Positions 10,149 through 20,421 of a DNA stretch of 64,000 nt are shown one piece after another (position 1 is the stretch's first letter; each line of letters begins with the position of its first letter). The position numbers and the translations under genes are program-made. The DNA lies in the NCBI RefSeq assembly GCF_022539665.2, contig NC_081338.1, positions 992,001 to 1,056,000 of the forward strand, given 5' to 3'. The notes beneath the pieces were generated by a model. It was not told where the DNA came from and ran no database searches. It was given only the letters and a program-made list of their open reading frames with translations. The DNA is from Daphnia carinata (Eukaryota > Arthropoda > Branchiopoda > Diplostraca > Daphniidae).

Positions 10149-12216
10149 ATGTCTACATTAAAACAGCATCAAATATACCTTTATTCAATGTGAACATAGT
10201 GTTATAGAATAAGTTTCATGATCTACATTCAAACAGTATCAAATATACGTGTATTCAATGTGAATACAGTGTGATACAGTGAGTTTCAATATCTAAATTC
10301 AAACTGTATCAAATGTACATGTATTCAGTGTGAATATAGTGTTATAGATCAGTTTCAATTACTGCACTTAAACAGTATCAAATGAACGTGTATTCAAGCT
10401 AAATATAGTGTTATAGAATCAGATTGATGAGCTATATTCAAGCAGTATCAAATATACGTGTATTCAATGTGAATATAGTGTTATAGAATCAGTTTTAATA
10501 ACTACATTCAATCAGTATAGAGTATACGTGAATTCAATGTGAATATAGTGTTATAGAATCAATTTCATGATCTTCATTCTAACAGTATCAAATATACGTG
10601 TGTTCAATATGAATATAGTGTGATACAGTGAGTTTCAATATCTACATTCAAACAGTATCAAATATACGTGTATTCAATGTGAATATAGTGTTATAGAATC
10701 AGTTTCAATAACTAGATTCAAAAATATCAAACATAAAAGTATTCAATGTGAATGTAGTGTGATATAGTGTGATATAGTGTTATAGAATCTGTTTCATGAT
10801 CTACATTCAAACAGCATCAAATATACGTGTATTCAATGTGAATATAGTGTTATAGAATCAGTTTCATGATCTATATTCAAACAGCATCAAATATACGTGT
10901 ATTAAACGTGAATGTAGTGTTACAGAATCAGTTTTAATATCTACATTCACACAGCATCAAATATACGTGTATTTAAAGTGAATATAGTGTTTTAGAATCA
11001 GTTTCATGAACTACATTCAAACAGCTTTAAATATACGTGTATTCAATGTGAATATAGTGTTATAGAATCAGTTTCATTATCTACATTCAAACACCATCAA
11101 ATATACGTGTATTCCAATGTGTATATAGTGTTATAGAATCAGTTTCATGATCTACATTCAAACAGTATTAAATATACGTGTATTCAATGTGAATATAGTG
11201 TTATAGAATCAGTTTCATGATCTACATTCCAACAGCATCAAATATACGTGTATTCAATGTGAATATAGTGTGATACGGCGAGTTTCAATATATACATTCA
11301 AACAGCATCAAATATACGTGTATTCAATGGGAATATAGTGTGATACAATTAGTTTCAGTATCTACATTCAAACAGCATCAAATGTACGTGTATTCAATGT
11401 GAATATATTGTGACACAGTGAGTGTCAATATGTACATTCAAACAGCCTCAAATATACGGGTATTGAATGTGAATATAGTGTTATAGAATCAGTTTCATGA
11501 TCTACATTCAAACAGCATCAAATATACGTGTATTAACCTGAATATAGTGTTATAGAATCAGTTTCAAGATCTACATTCAAACAGCATCAAATATACGTGT
11601 ATTCAATGTGAATATATTGTGATACAGTGAGTGTCAATATCTACATTCAAACAGCATCAAATATACGTGTATTGAATGTGAATATAGTGTTATAGAATCA
11701 GTTTCATGATCTACATTCAAACAGCATCAAATATACGTGTATTAACCTGAATATAGTGTTATAGAATCAGTTTTAATATCTACATTCAAACAGCATCAAA
11801 TATACGTGTATTCAATGGGAATATAGTGTGATACAATGAGTTTCAATATCTACCTTCAAAGAGCATCAAATATACGTGTATTCAATGTGAATATAGTGTT
11901 ATAGAATCAGTTTCATGATCTACATTCAAACAGCATCAAATATACGTGTATTCAATGTGAATATAGTGTTATAGAATCAGTTTCATTATCTACATTCAAA
12001 CAGCATCAAATATACGTGTATTCAATGTGAATATAGTGTGATACAATAAGTTACCATATCTACCTTCAAACAGCATCAAATATACGTGTATTCAAAGTGA
12101 ATATAGTGTTATAGAATCAGTTTCATGATCTACATTCAAACAGCATCAAAAATACGTGTATTAAGCGTGAATATAGTGTTATAGAATCAGTTTCAAAATC
12201 TACTTTCAAACAGCAT
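10149..12216 (+). repeat. 70-bp satellite array, block 2
   Basis: About 29 units of the 70-bp satellite in the same orientation as block 1. Subtype A (ATAGAATCAGTTTCATGAT) dominates, with scattered subtype B units (GATACAGTGAGTTTCAATAT) and hybrids. A short internal duplication (GTGATATAGTGTGATATAGTG) lies near 10755-10780. It is cut at 12216 by insertion of E3. Confidence 0.95.
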
Positions 12217-12419
12217 TGTAAAGTTTCAAAACCTCATGTATTTTCAGTGAGTTGCCGAAACAACTCCGAATTACAAGTTACAAACATGTGGTATTTATAC
12301 TACTACAGAACACAAATTATCAAGGTGAAATAGGAGGGGATACGTTCATTTTCACTTGTGAAATGCTTGAGGGATGTAAGAGGTGTTGCTTCCTTTGGTT
12401 AGCCTTTGGGCTCGTTACA
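12217..12419 (-). repeat. E3 3' LTR
   Basis: 203 bp; on the minus strand it starts TGTAACGAGCCCAAAGGC and ends AACTTTACA. It keeps a TATAAATA box. It is clearly related to the 201-bp E5 LTR, which shares the first 12 bases and the TATA region. Confidence 0.95.
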
Positions 12420-12434
12420 TTCCTTCCCCTCTTC
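12420..12434 (-). promoter_or_regulatory. E3 polypurine tract
   Basis: The minus strand reads GAAGAGGGGAAGGAA directly before the 3' LTR. The identical tract precedes the E5 3' LTR, so this is the plus-strand cDNA primer site. Confidence 0.85.
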
Positions 12435-12697
12435 GATAGAAAAATTGGTCCTCCAATTTGTATTTTCCTTTACCGACTACAGTTGCTGCTAGGGGCGAAT
12501 AATGTAACTGGTTCCTCCACCTATGAAATTTAAGAAAAAGAGTTGCATGTGATTTTAAGAAAATTGCTGGTGTATTTTTTTTTCTTTTCGTCTTTTATTC
12601 TTGTTTTTCTTTTGTCCCAGTATTTCGGCTTTATTGATTATGGCTTGTTCGTTTTGCTCGCGGCGGTATTGTGGTTGTTCTTTTCTTCCAGTCTTGG

Positions 12698-13684
12698 TCA
12701 GGGAACTACCGTTGTATTTTTGTTCCCATTCTTGGAATATAGCTGCACTTTTTTATTAAGAGGTGAGTCCGATCCAGCCGTGCGTCCATGGGAGTCTTTT
12801 ATTCTTGCGTCTGCTCCGTGTACAAGTAATATCTCAATCATATCAAATCGGTTTAATCCGACTGCTACGTGTAAGGCGGTTGTGCCTGTATTGTCTTGTT
12901 TGTTGATGTTAATGATTCTTTTTGCACAAATTTGGGTGGCAAGATTTTCGAGGCCCTGCATGGCCAGATATTGTAAAACGGTTCTGCCATCTGGTGTTGT
13001 AATGTTAGTTGCTGTCCATATGTACTTCGCACATTCTTCGTTTCTATGTGAAATTGCCAACGTTAAGGGATTTTCCCCGTTTGCGTTGCGAGCTGTAAAC
13101 TGGCACTTATTGTGTTTCAGGATTCGTAGTAATAGTAAATCATACTCGAAGCTTAAATGCTGTTTCTGGCTGGAGCCGTGAAAATGCCCCAGGCTCACTC
13201 GACCTACTCTCTGTGTTAGACACTTCCTGTCTGATGCAGGTGAATGTAACCCAGTTCTATCTGTTGCCATAAGCTGTCCTGTGTGCTCAAATGTGCCCCA
13301 GATTGAGCTAGTGTTAGCGCATTCCTGAAGGACTAGCATTGTCGTGTTGGCTTTGGCACAGGTGTTTGTGTTGAAAGGTCTGATGGTAAAGTCAGATGTA
13401 TATTCAAAAGCTTGTCCTCTTTCTGTTGCTTTGCTACAGTTGGCTACCGTAGTTTGTGATTGGACTAATGGATCGTTGCTGCTTACCAGTTTTCTTAGTT
13501 CTTCTTGACATCTCGGCCACACGTTGTCACATTTTTCCAACGTCATTTGTTTGCTTGCTCCGTGGTGTGTTAGACACTTTTCATTCGGTGCTTTCCCATT
13601 TTTCAATAATCCCCAGCCAATCATGTCCCAGATTATATTTCCGCTGCAGTGATTAGTTTTTATAATTCCTCCGAATAATGGCAA
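12698..13684 (-). pseudogene. E3 env-ankyrin fusion frame (328 aa)
   Basis: The N-terminal 190 residues match the middle of the E5 env-like protein (SSIWGTFEHTGQL, KCLTQRVGRV). At about residue 190 the frame passes without a break into ankyrin repeats equivalent to the E5 ankyrin ORF: ENPLTLAISHRNEECAKYI, GRTVLQYLAMQGLENLATQ, TTALHVAVGLNRFDMIEILL. In E5 these lie in separate genes about 3.5 kb apart, so an in-frame deletion made the fusion. The env stalk, membrane segment and the N-terminal half of the ankyrin protein are gone. It has no own signal peptide in this frame, since the preceding env part is broken. Confidence 0.8.
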
Positions 13685-13685
13685 A

Positions 13686-14721
13686 TTAATTAATCCTGGT
13701 TGTGATTGCCTTTCGTTGTTCTAGCTGAATTTCCTGCATTTCTGCTAATGTTGTATCCGGGAAATTTTCAAGGATATAAGGATTGGTGTTTACAGTTTCG
13801 AAGATCCATTGGTGTTTTGCGTATTCACTTCCTTCTTCTCTGCATTCTGCCAGTTTGGTTATTTGGCCCATGCCTAAGGTGATGCATAGATACGATTCTT
13901 GAGAAATTAACTGATAATTTTGTTGATCAAGAATCCAGCGTGTTGAAAAGTCTGAACAGGTAGCTGCAACTAGACGATCTGCTTCTGCTTCAGTGATGCA
14001 AATATTAGTTTTCTGAAGTCTTATTGCTTGATCTACGATGTATTCGAATTCTGATCCTCGAAGTTCTTGGTATCCATTCCCTTTAACCAACGTTTGTGAA
14101 TATGAATTATTTGTTGTTTTGCTATCTCCCCACACAATGGTGTTTTGATTCTGGATGAAGTGTCCTTCTTGCTGGGTGGTACTCAACGGTCCGAAAGGGC
14201 TTTCAATTGGGTTATCCGGTTTTTCCTGCCGTAGCGTGATTTGTTCCACTACACACTTGAGGGTATAGTATTCTTTTATGGCATACCATTTCCCTTCGCC
14301 TGTCGGTGTGGCTGTGAAACTTAGGCCCGATGGTCCGGTCTGCATGTTGTTATCGCCACACTTCTTGTCGTTCACCATTTTCCAAGCATTCCAGTGGGGT
14401 TATTAGTTTAGTTTCTTGTGAATATATTGTGTCAAAGGATCCGATCCAAAATGATCCTGTTATTTTCTTCGTTTTTATCCATTGTTTACATGTCCAACCT
14501 TTCCAAGAAGCTGCTGGTTTCTGCGTTGTTTTTAAAGTGTACAACATGAGTATTCTGGGTTAGCGTGCTGTATCCGTTTCCTTGTTGTTGCAGTAATATG
14601 GTGCTTCTATATCTAAAATTCCTCTGGTTTTTACGTTGTTACAGTCGCATATGGTTGATTAAATGGGGTATGTGGAATGAATGATGGTGAATAAGTGGAT
14701 GAATAATAGTATCAGTTCCAT
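13686..14721 (-). pseudogene. E3 env-like glycoprotein, N-terminal part, broken
   Basis: Starts at the ATG 14721-14719, directly after a CAG acceptor, with a hydrophobic leader that meets a stop after about 20 codons. The next pieces, 14350-14547 and 13686-14378, match E5 env (WKGWTCKQWIKTKK, GSFWIGSFDTIYSQETKL). About 170 residues present in E5 are deleted between GNGYQEL and RGSEFEYIVD. A ricin-B-like stretch with CSDFSTRWILDQQNYQL is retained. A TAA at about 13687 separates it from the fusion frame. Confidence 0.75.
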
Positions 14722-14740
14722 CTGTGAAAAAGAAAATTTG
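14722..14740 (-). promoter_or_regulatory. E3 env 3' splice site
   Basis: On the minus strand a pyrimidine-rich stretch ending TTTTCACAG abuts the env ATG. The same CAG-ATG arrangement is found in E5 and E6. Confidence 0.6.
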
Positions 14741-14747
14741 AAGGTTT

Positions 14748-15289
14748 TTAGAATCTCGATACTTCGTGGCGTTGCCGTAAGTTGTATCGTGGATTCGTCA
14801 TTCTAGTGTGTGCAGGATTATTTGGTATGGGACCGGGAATGTTCCGTGCGATGATAATATATGACTCCTCTTCTGTTGCTCGAAGTATGTGCGTTTTAGG
14901 AGGAAGCCGTCTTTCGTTGTTATTATAGTATTTTCTTGGCCTTCTTGGTCCTCGTCGTACTGTTTCGTTTTTCGGTTGGTTTGTCACATGTGATGTTTTT
15001 TCTGTTCCTAGGTTTCCTGGGACGTAAAGTTTTAGACGGTTGACGTGTACTACCGATTTTAGTTTTTCGTTGTTCCGTTTTGAATCTCGTAAGTGAGATC
15101 TGAGAAACTTCTGGTGATTTTGAATGGTCCATTCCACCTGTTGATGAATTTTCCGGCAGTTGGTGGGGCTTTCAATAGCACAAGGTCGCCGATGTTGTAT
15201 TTGATTGCTTTTGTTCCCTTGTCATAGTATCTTTTTTGTTTTGTCTGTGCCCGGAATAGGTGTTCTTTCGCCAGTTACTGAGCCTTCTT
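14748..15289 (-). pseudogene. E3 integrase C-terminal domain
   Basis: Contains the end of the GPF/Y module and KSVVHVNRLKLYVPG in shifted frames, then a basic RRGPRRPRKYY motif and the pol terminus (NPRYNLRQRHEVSRF) ending at 14748. A phase change near 15137 and another near 15289 separate it from the integrase core. Confidence 0.75.
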
Positions 15290-16456
15290 TCATTGATGTT
15301 GGTACATTACACTGGTGTCGTATGTTTCGTACCGTCTGTCTATTTTGATGTCGTTTGGAAGCACTGGTTGTCTCCCGAAGAATAGGAAGAATGGGCTTTG
15401 TTGTAGTGCCGAGTGCTTCGCTGTGTTATAAGCAAATGTGACGAATGGAAGATATTTGTCCCAAGTTTCGGGTTCATCCGTCACGTAACAAGCTAACATG
15501 TCACACAGGGTTCTGTTAAATCGTTCTACTAATCCGTCCGTTTGGGGATGGTATGCTGTTGTTCTGATTTGTTTGATTTTCAATAATTTGCAAATTTCTT
15601 GGATTAGGGTCGACAGGAAACGACTGGCGTAATCTGATAGGACTAGCATATACCTATGTCTCTTTGCGCTTTCTGGAATTGGACACACAATATCCATCGC
15701 TATTCTTTCACACGCCCTTTCGGCTGGGGGCATCGGCTGCAATGGTGCTTTACTTCCTCCCACAACTTTGCGTTTTGCACATTTTAGGCAATTTTTGATG
15801 TGTTCTGTTAAAATTTGTCGCATGTGTGGAAAGAAGTATTGGTTTTTATGTCTGGCCACTGTTTTTTCGATTCCTAAATGTCCTGCTAACATGTGATCAT
15901 GGTTTGCACGTAAAATCCCTGTGATTAACAGTGTAGGGACTACTAATTTTCCTTGCCTATCTGTTAATAGATCTTTTTCGTTGATTATAAATTTGCTCTT
16001 GAATCTGCTATTACTATTTTTCTGGCTATCTTCTTGTATTTTCTTCATTAATTTATTGCAATATTTATCTGCTTGCTGTAGTTCTATCCATCTGTTTTCT
16101 CTCCAAGACCTTTTACTTTCAATTTCAATTTCCCTCTCGAAACTTTCGTTTTCTTTTTGAAGACTTTCATTTTCTCTCTCAAGGATTTTTTGTTTCTCTA
16201 ATATTTTGATCCTTACTTGTTCCTTTAATGTTTCCCTTTCCTTTCGAAGACTTTCTAGCTCTATCATGATGTTTCTTTTTTTCTTTGCTGGTGGTTTGGC
16301 TATGGTTTCTACTCTTGCTAGTGGCACTACTGGAATACGGCTCAGGGTGTCAGCATTTTGGTGCGACTTCCCAGGCCGGTATCCAATTGCGATGTCAAAT
16401 TCTTGTAGTTTGAGTGCCCATCTAGCTAATCTTCCTGCGGGTTCTGTCTTGCTCAT
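15290..16456 (-). pseudogene. E3 RNase H end and integrase, catalytic Asp deleted
   Basis: Begins with the RNase H end (GRLARWALKLQEFDIAIGY, ADTLSRIP), then an E/K/R-rich linker of about 100 residues, then the integrase zinc domain (HDHMLAGHLGIEKTVAR, CLKCAKRK) and core. The frame jumps from SDYASRF to LSTLIQEICK: about 40 residues present in E5 are missing, including the second catalytic Asp (LTDQGTNF). The Glu (GLVERFNRTL) remains. Integrase activity is impossible. Confidence 0.88.
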
Positions 16457-16459
16457 CAG

Positions 16460-17623
16460 TCATTCTAAAGGTCTGTGGTCGGTAAATACGGTGAATCTGC
16501 GTCCGTATAAATATGTCCTAAACACGTTGATTGCGTGGATGATAGCGTAAGCCTCTTTTTCTGTGGTTGACCACTTGGCCTCGCGGTCGTTCAGATGTTT
16601 AGAGCTATACGCTATGACGACTTCCACGCCGTCTGATTCACGGGGTTCCTGTACGTCGGACTCCGCCGAATCTGCTGATTGAGGTAGAGTCTGTTTCTGA
16701 GCCAAGACTGCTCCTATTCCGTATCCTGAAGCATCCGTGTAGATGATAAATTCGCGCGTGAAATCTAGATACCTTAAGGTAGGTCTAGTTATGAGAAAGT
16801 TCTTGATACAGTCAAAGGCGTCCCTTTGCTCCTCTTCCCATTTCCACTCGGCTGATTTTCTCGTTAGCGCTATCAGTGGGTGGGCTTTATCAGCAAAAGC
16901 CCGGATGAATTTTCTGTAATAGCTAGCCAGACCTAAAAATGAGCTTAATTCGTTCACGATTTTGGGAGCTGGGTATTTGATGATTGCTTCTAGCTTTTTC
17001 GTACTCGGCGTTATTCCTTTTTTCGAAACAAAGTATCCTAAATAATCTAACTCTTCTTTAAAAAACTCACATTTCTTTCTTTTTAACTTGAATCCTGCGT
17101 CTTTAAGAAGCTTGAACACTGTTTCTAGATGTGTCACATGTTCTGTAATATTATTACTGAACAATGCGATGTCATCCAGATAAACCAATGCGAATTTGAA
17201 CAACACTGATTTCAAGATGTTATTCGTTGCTCGTTGAAAGGTGCTTGGTGCATTTGTTAATCCAAATGGCATTCTATTAAATTCGTATTGTCCAAATTCA
17301 CATATGAAGGTGGTTTTGTGTTTGTCACTTTCTTCTATCTCAATCTGCCAGTAGCCGCTTAGTAAGTCCAATGTTGAGAAGTAAACTGATCCGCTCAATG
17401 CATCAACGGTGTCGTCAATTCTTGGTAATGGATATTTGTCTTTAACGGTTATTTTGTTTAATGCCCTATAGTCAATACACATTCGCATTTCTCCATCCTT
17501 GTTGGGAACCATTACAATTGCTGCTGCAAATGGGCTGGGACTTTCTCTAATAATCTTGTTATTCAACATCACTTCAATTTTTGTTTTGACAATAAGTTTT
17601 AATGCTTCTGGTGTTCTGCGCAA
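16460..17623 (-). pseudogene. E3 reverse transcriptase and RNase H
   Basis: A 387-codon open stretch with MCIDYRALNKITVKDKYPLP, LLSGYWQIEIEE, LTNAPSTFQRA and catalytic LVYLDDIALFS, followed by RNase H (FIIYTDASGYGIGAVLAQ, AYSSKHLNDREAKWST, FTDHRPLE). It ends at a TGA that replaces the Trp codon of the conserved RPLEWL, and a stop (PITQ-stop) separates it from the protease frame. Otherwise close to E5. Confidence 0.92.
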
Positions 17624-18460
17624 TCATTGAGTAATTGGGGCGTTGTATCCTATGTTAATGGAATGTTTTACATCAGTTGCTAAACCCAAATCTGATTCCT
17701 TTTCTACGAAATGGGCCTCGTGTTTTTTCAATAAAATTTCGATTTTAATGCGTATTTCGTCAGAGATGTTGGTCGCTTCACTTTCATGGGTTTGTCTAAT
17801 TCGTTTGGATTTCTTGTTTTTGTCTGATTGGGAGAAAGATTCTAGGCTGCGGTAATCCGCTTCTCTAAGGTCATTGTTATCGTTATTTTCTGTTGAACGG
17901 TCTGGGAGGAGGGGAATGTGGATGCCTACTTTGCCAAATGTTAGGCTGTATATTGGGTGTATGTTTTTTCCAAAGCTGTGTTCTATTCCAAAATGGTCGT
18001 AGTTGATCTGCCTGTTTCTGGTATTAATTTTTACATTGTTACTCGATAAAAGGTCTAATCCCAAGATGCAGGTTTCGTTTAAGTTTTCCATGATATAGTA
18101 ATGATGATTAATATCGCGATTGTCGTTAATGATAATTGAAAATTCAAATTTCCCAATTGATTTTAGTGTTTCTCCTGACACCGTTCTTAATATTGGAGAG
18201 GGTGTGTTTTTTATTTGTTTAAGCGTTTCCGTGGTCCGTGGTCTTCCGAGGTTGAAAAATATGCTGCCTGAAACTCAACTGGCTGCGGCTCCTGTGTCTA
18301 CTAAAGCATGAATTTCTTTTCCAAAAATTCTATTGGGTATACGTATTAGTTTGGGTATCGCTGATTCTAAATTATGTGTTGGGGAATTGTTTGGTAGGGA
18401 TATTGTGTTTACTGTATTGGACGGCGGTTCGGATTGTTGATACGTGCCATATCTGTCCAA
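17624..18460 (-). pseudogene. E3 protease region
   Basis: The active-site stretch ALVDTGAAAS is at about 18275-18305, but a phase change follows at once. The second retropepsin element (CILGLDLLSSNN) and the linker to RT lie in the frame 17624-18181. The same features are continuous in E5 and E6. Confidence 0.8.
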
Positions 18461-19850
18461 TATTCTCGTGCAATGCGTCCTCTTTTGTTGCGCTTGTGGC
18501 CGTTAATAATTCTATTCCCAAGGCTGTCGGTTGTGGTTGGTTCGTTTTGTCGTGGCTGTGGATATTGATGAGAATAGGTTGGGTTTTCGATGATACACTT
18601 GTTGATTGTGGTGTGGTTGAAAATTCGGTCGATTGTAGTGTATCGGTCTGTTGTTGTACGAAGGTTTCTGTACTGCTTGTTGGTAAGTTGGGTAATTGAA
18701 TTCTCTATACCCTGTGAAGGTACCTTCTCTTCGTGGTGAAGTATAGTTGTTGCGGTACGGGCGGTTTTCTTTGTTACGATTGAAGTTTCGGTCACTACTG
18801 GAACCTCTGCTATTCGGTCTTTCGTGAAATTGAACGCGCGGATTTTGTGGTCTGGAGTACCGATCCCTTTTTCACTGAGATCTTGGTTCGTATCGATCTG
18901 CTGCTGCTACGGTTATATCGGTATCCTGCGATAATTCACGATTTTTATTAGTATTTTCCAGTTCCCGAATTTTTTGTTTTAGGAATTCGATTTCTGTCTT
19001 TTGTTATGAAAGTTCTTTGTTTTGTTGTTTCTCGTGATGCGTTTTCCCTACGATTACCGCGTTTATTTCTTTGTCTTCTGCAGTCTCCTTGCTATATAGG
19101 ATGCCTTCTGATATGATTAATTGTTTACATAACTGATCGAAATCTTCAAGGTCTTCAGGCATCCTCAAGTAGAGTTCAGCTTTGAATTTTGGTGAAATGC
19201 CTTGCATCAAAATTTTGATTTTGGTGGAATCCCTCAATTTCCTGACTGTGTTTATGAGTCGGCCTTCGACGATGGTTTGGTTTTGGTCCGTTTTTTCTTC
19301 TTTGCCTTCAATGGAATCGTATGGGCTGTTGATTTTTGAGATAAGGGCTTTGAATTTTTCTTCAGGTTTCTGTTTTAGCGTTAACAACATTTTTCTTAAT
19401 GCTGCTAAGTCGTATGCGTCCTGGAACCTTGCAATGATGGCTGTTTTCCATTCGTCGTCGTTTAACTGGTCACCCTGCTCTTCTACGTAGTTTGGCCATG
19501 GCCATGGCCATGCCATTCTAAGGCATCACCTTTTAGTCTGTCTGAAAAGAATCGTATTTTTTGGTTGTCATCCCAGTCGTTGTTACGTGCTACATGTTCT
19601 GCATCCTTCAGCCATTCTGTTATTAGTTTGTCAGTGCTTTTTCCTTTGAAAATTGGAATTGACTTTTTGTCTTCTCTCGAAAATAATTCTCCTAGCGCTT
19701 TTACGTGAGTTAGGTTGTGGTCGTACAGATGTGGATGTCATCGGCATCTGCTGCGTCGCGATCAATTCTCGATGTTTCCTTGTGTGAAAGTACCGTTTTG
19801 ACTTTTTGTTTGAGAGTCTGATACACACAATCACTGAAATAAGGTACGGG
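18409..19850 (-). pseudogene. E3 gag, coiled coil deleted and zinc knuckle lost
   Basis: The gag domain lies at 19004-19516 (KQKPEEKFKALISKINS, LMQGISPKFKAELYLRMPED) and the Gln/Asn/Arg-rich tail at 18409-18795. Where E5 has CYKCNKKGHIAREC, E3 reads GHKRNKRGRIAREY, so every zinc ligand is lost. The coiled coil is missing: the leader sequence corresponding to E5 34090 joins directly to sequence corresponding to E5 35498. Further phase changes lie near 19500 and 18800. Confidence 0.85.
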
Positions 19851-19941
19851 TAAGAAACTTTGCACTGGACAACAAGTGTTTGTCTCGTTGGGACCAACAC
19901 TTGTTAAGTTGCTGCTCCAATTGTTGCCAAGCTGCTCCAAT
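19851..19941 (-). promoter_or_regulatory. E3 leader with interrupted primer binding site
   Basis: In E5 and E6 the LTR is followed by TTGGAGGTCCCAACGAGAC. In E3 the minus strand has TTGGAG, then about 40 extra bases (partly a repeated ATTGGAGCAGC), then GGTCCCAACGAGAC. The primer site is therefore split by an insertion or local duplication. Confidence 0.65.
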
Positions 19942-20144
19942 CGTAAAGTTTCCAAACCTCCTGTATTTTCAGTGAGTTGCCGAAACAACTCCGAATTACA
20001 AGTTACAAACATGTGGTATTTATACTACTACAGAACACAAATTATCAAGGTAAAATGGGAGGGGATACGTTCACTTTCACTTGTGAAACGCTTGACGGAT
20101 GTAAGAGGTGTGGCTTCCTTTGGTTAGCCTTTGGGCTCGTTACA
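19942..20144 (-). repeat. E3 5' LTR
   Basis: 203 bp, with a TATAAATA box on the minus strand at 20024-20017. It differs from the 3' copy at about ten sites, including the terminal base (A to G). It is followed by the GCAT target duplication and satellite. Confidence 0.93.
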
Positions 20145-20276
20145 GCATCAAATATACGTGTATTCAATGTGAATATAGTGTTTTAGAATCAGTTTCATGA
20201 TCTACATTCAAACAGCATCAAATATACGTGTATTCAATGTGAATATAGTGTGATACAGTGAGTTTCAATATTGCTC
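20145..20276 (+). repeat. 70-bp satellite, block 3
   Basis: Nearly two units, one subtype A and one subtype B, same orientation as blocks 1 and 2. This is the right flank of the E3 insertion. It stops abruptly at E4, beyond which the satellite runs the other way. Confidence 0.93.
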
Positions 20277-20359
20277 TCGTACCGAAAGAAACCATCATTA
20301 ACTAATATGGAAAACTGGATCGAAGCCCACTGTATTTCTTAACTCAAGTTCAAAGTTAC

Positions 20360-20398
20360 ACTCGCGATTACACTCGCGATTACGCTCGCAATTACACT
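20360..20398 (+). repeat. Short tandem repeat, about 13 bp x 3
   Basis: Three copies of a unit like ACACTCGCGATT (third copy GCTCGCAATT) in the non-coding 3' end of E4. Confidence 0.75.
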
Positions 20399-20421
20399 TC
20401 CCAACTCAAACGTATACACAG

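Larger units (their letters stand above)
12217..20144 (-). mobile_element. E3: decayed, internally deleted gypsy element with env-like and ankyrin remnants
   Basis: A 7928-bp minus-strand element with 203-bp LTRs and a perfect GCAT target duplication (12213-12216 and 20145-20148) in satellite DNA. Order: gag, protease, RT, RNase H, integrase, env-like, ankyrin. Compared with the related E5 it has lost about 1.4 kb of coiled-coil gag, about 40 integrase residues, about 170 env residues, and roughly 3.5 kb between env and ankyrin. LTRs differ at about 10 of 203 sites, so it is older than E5. Many stops; not functional. Confidence 0.92.
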
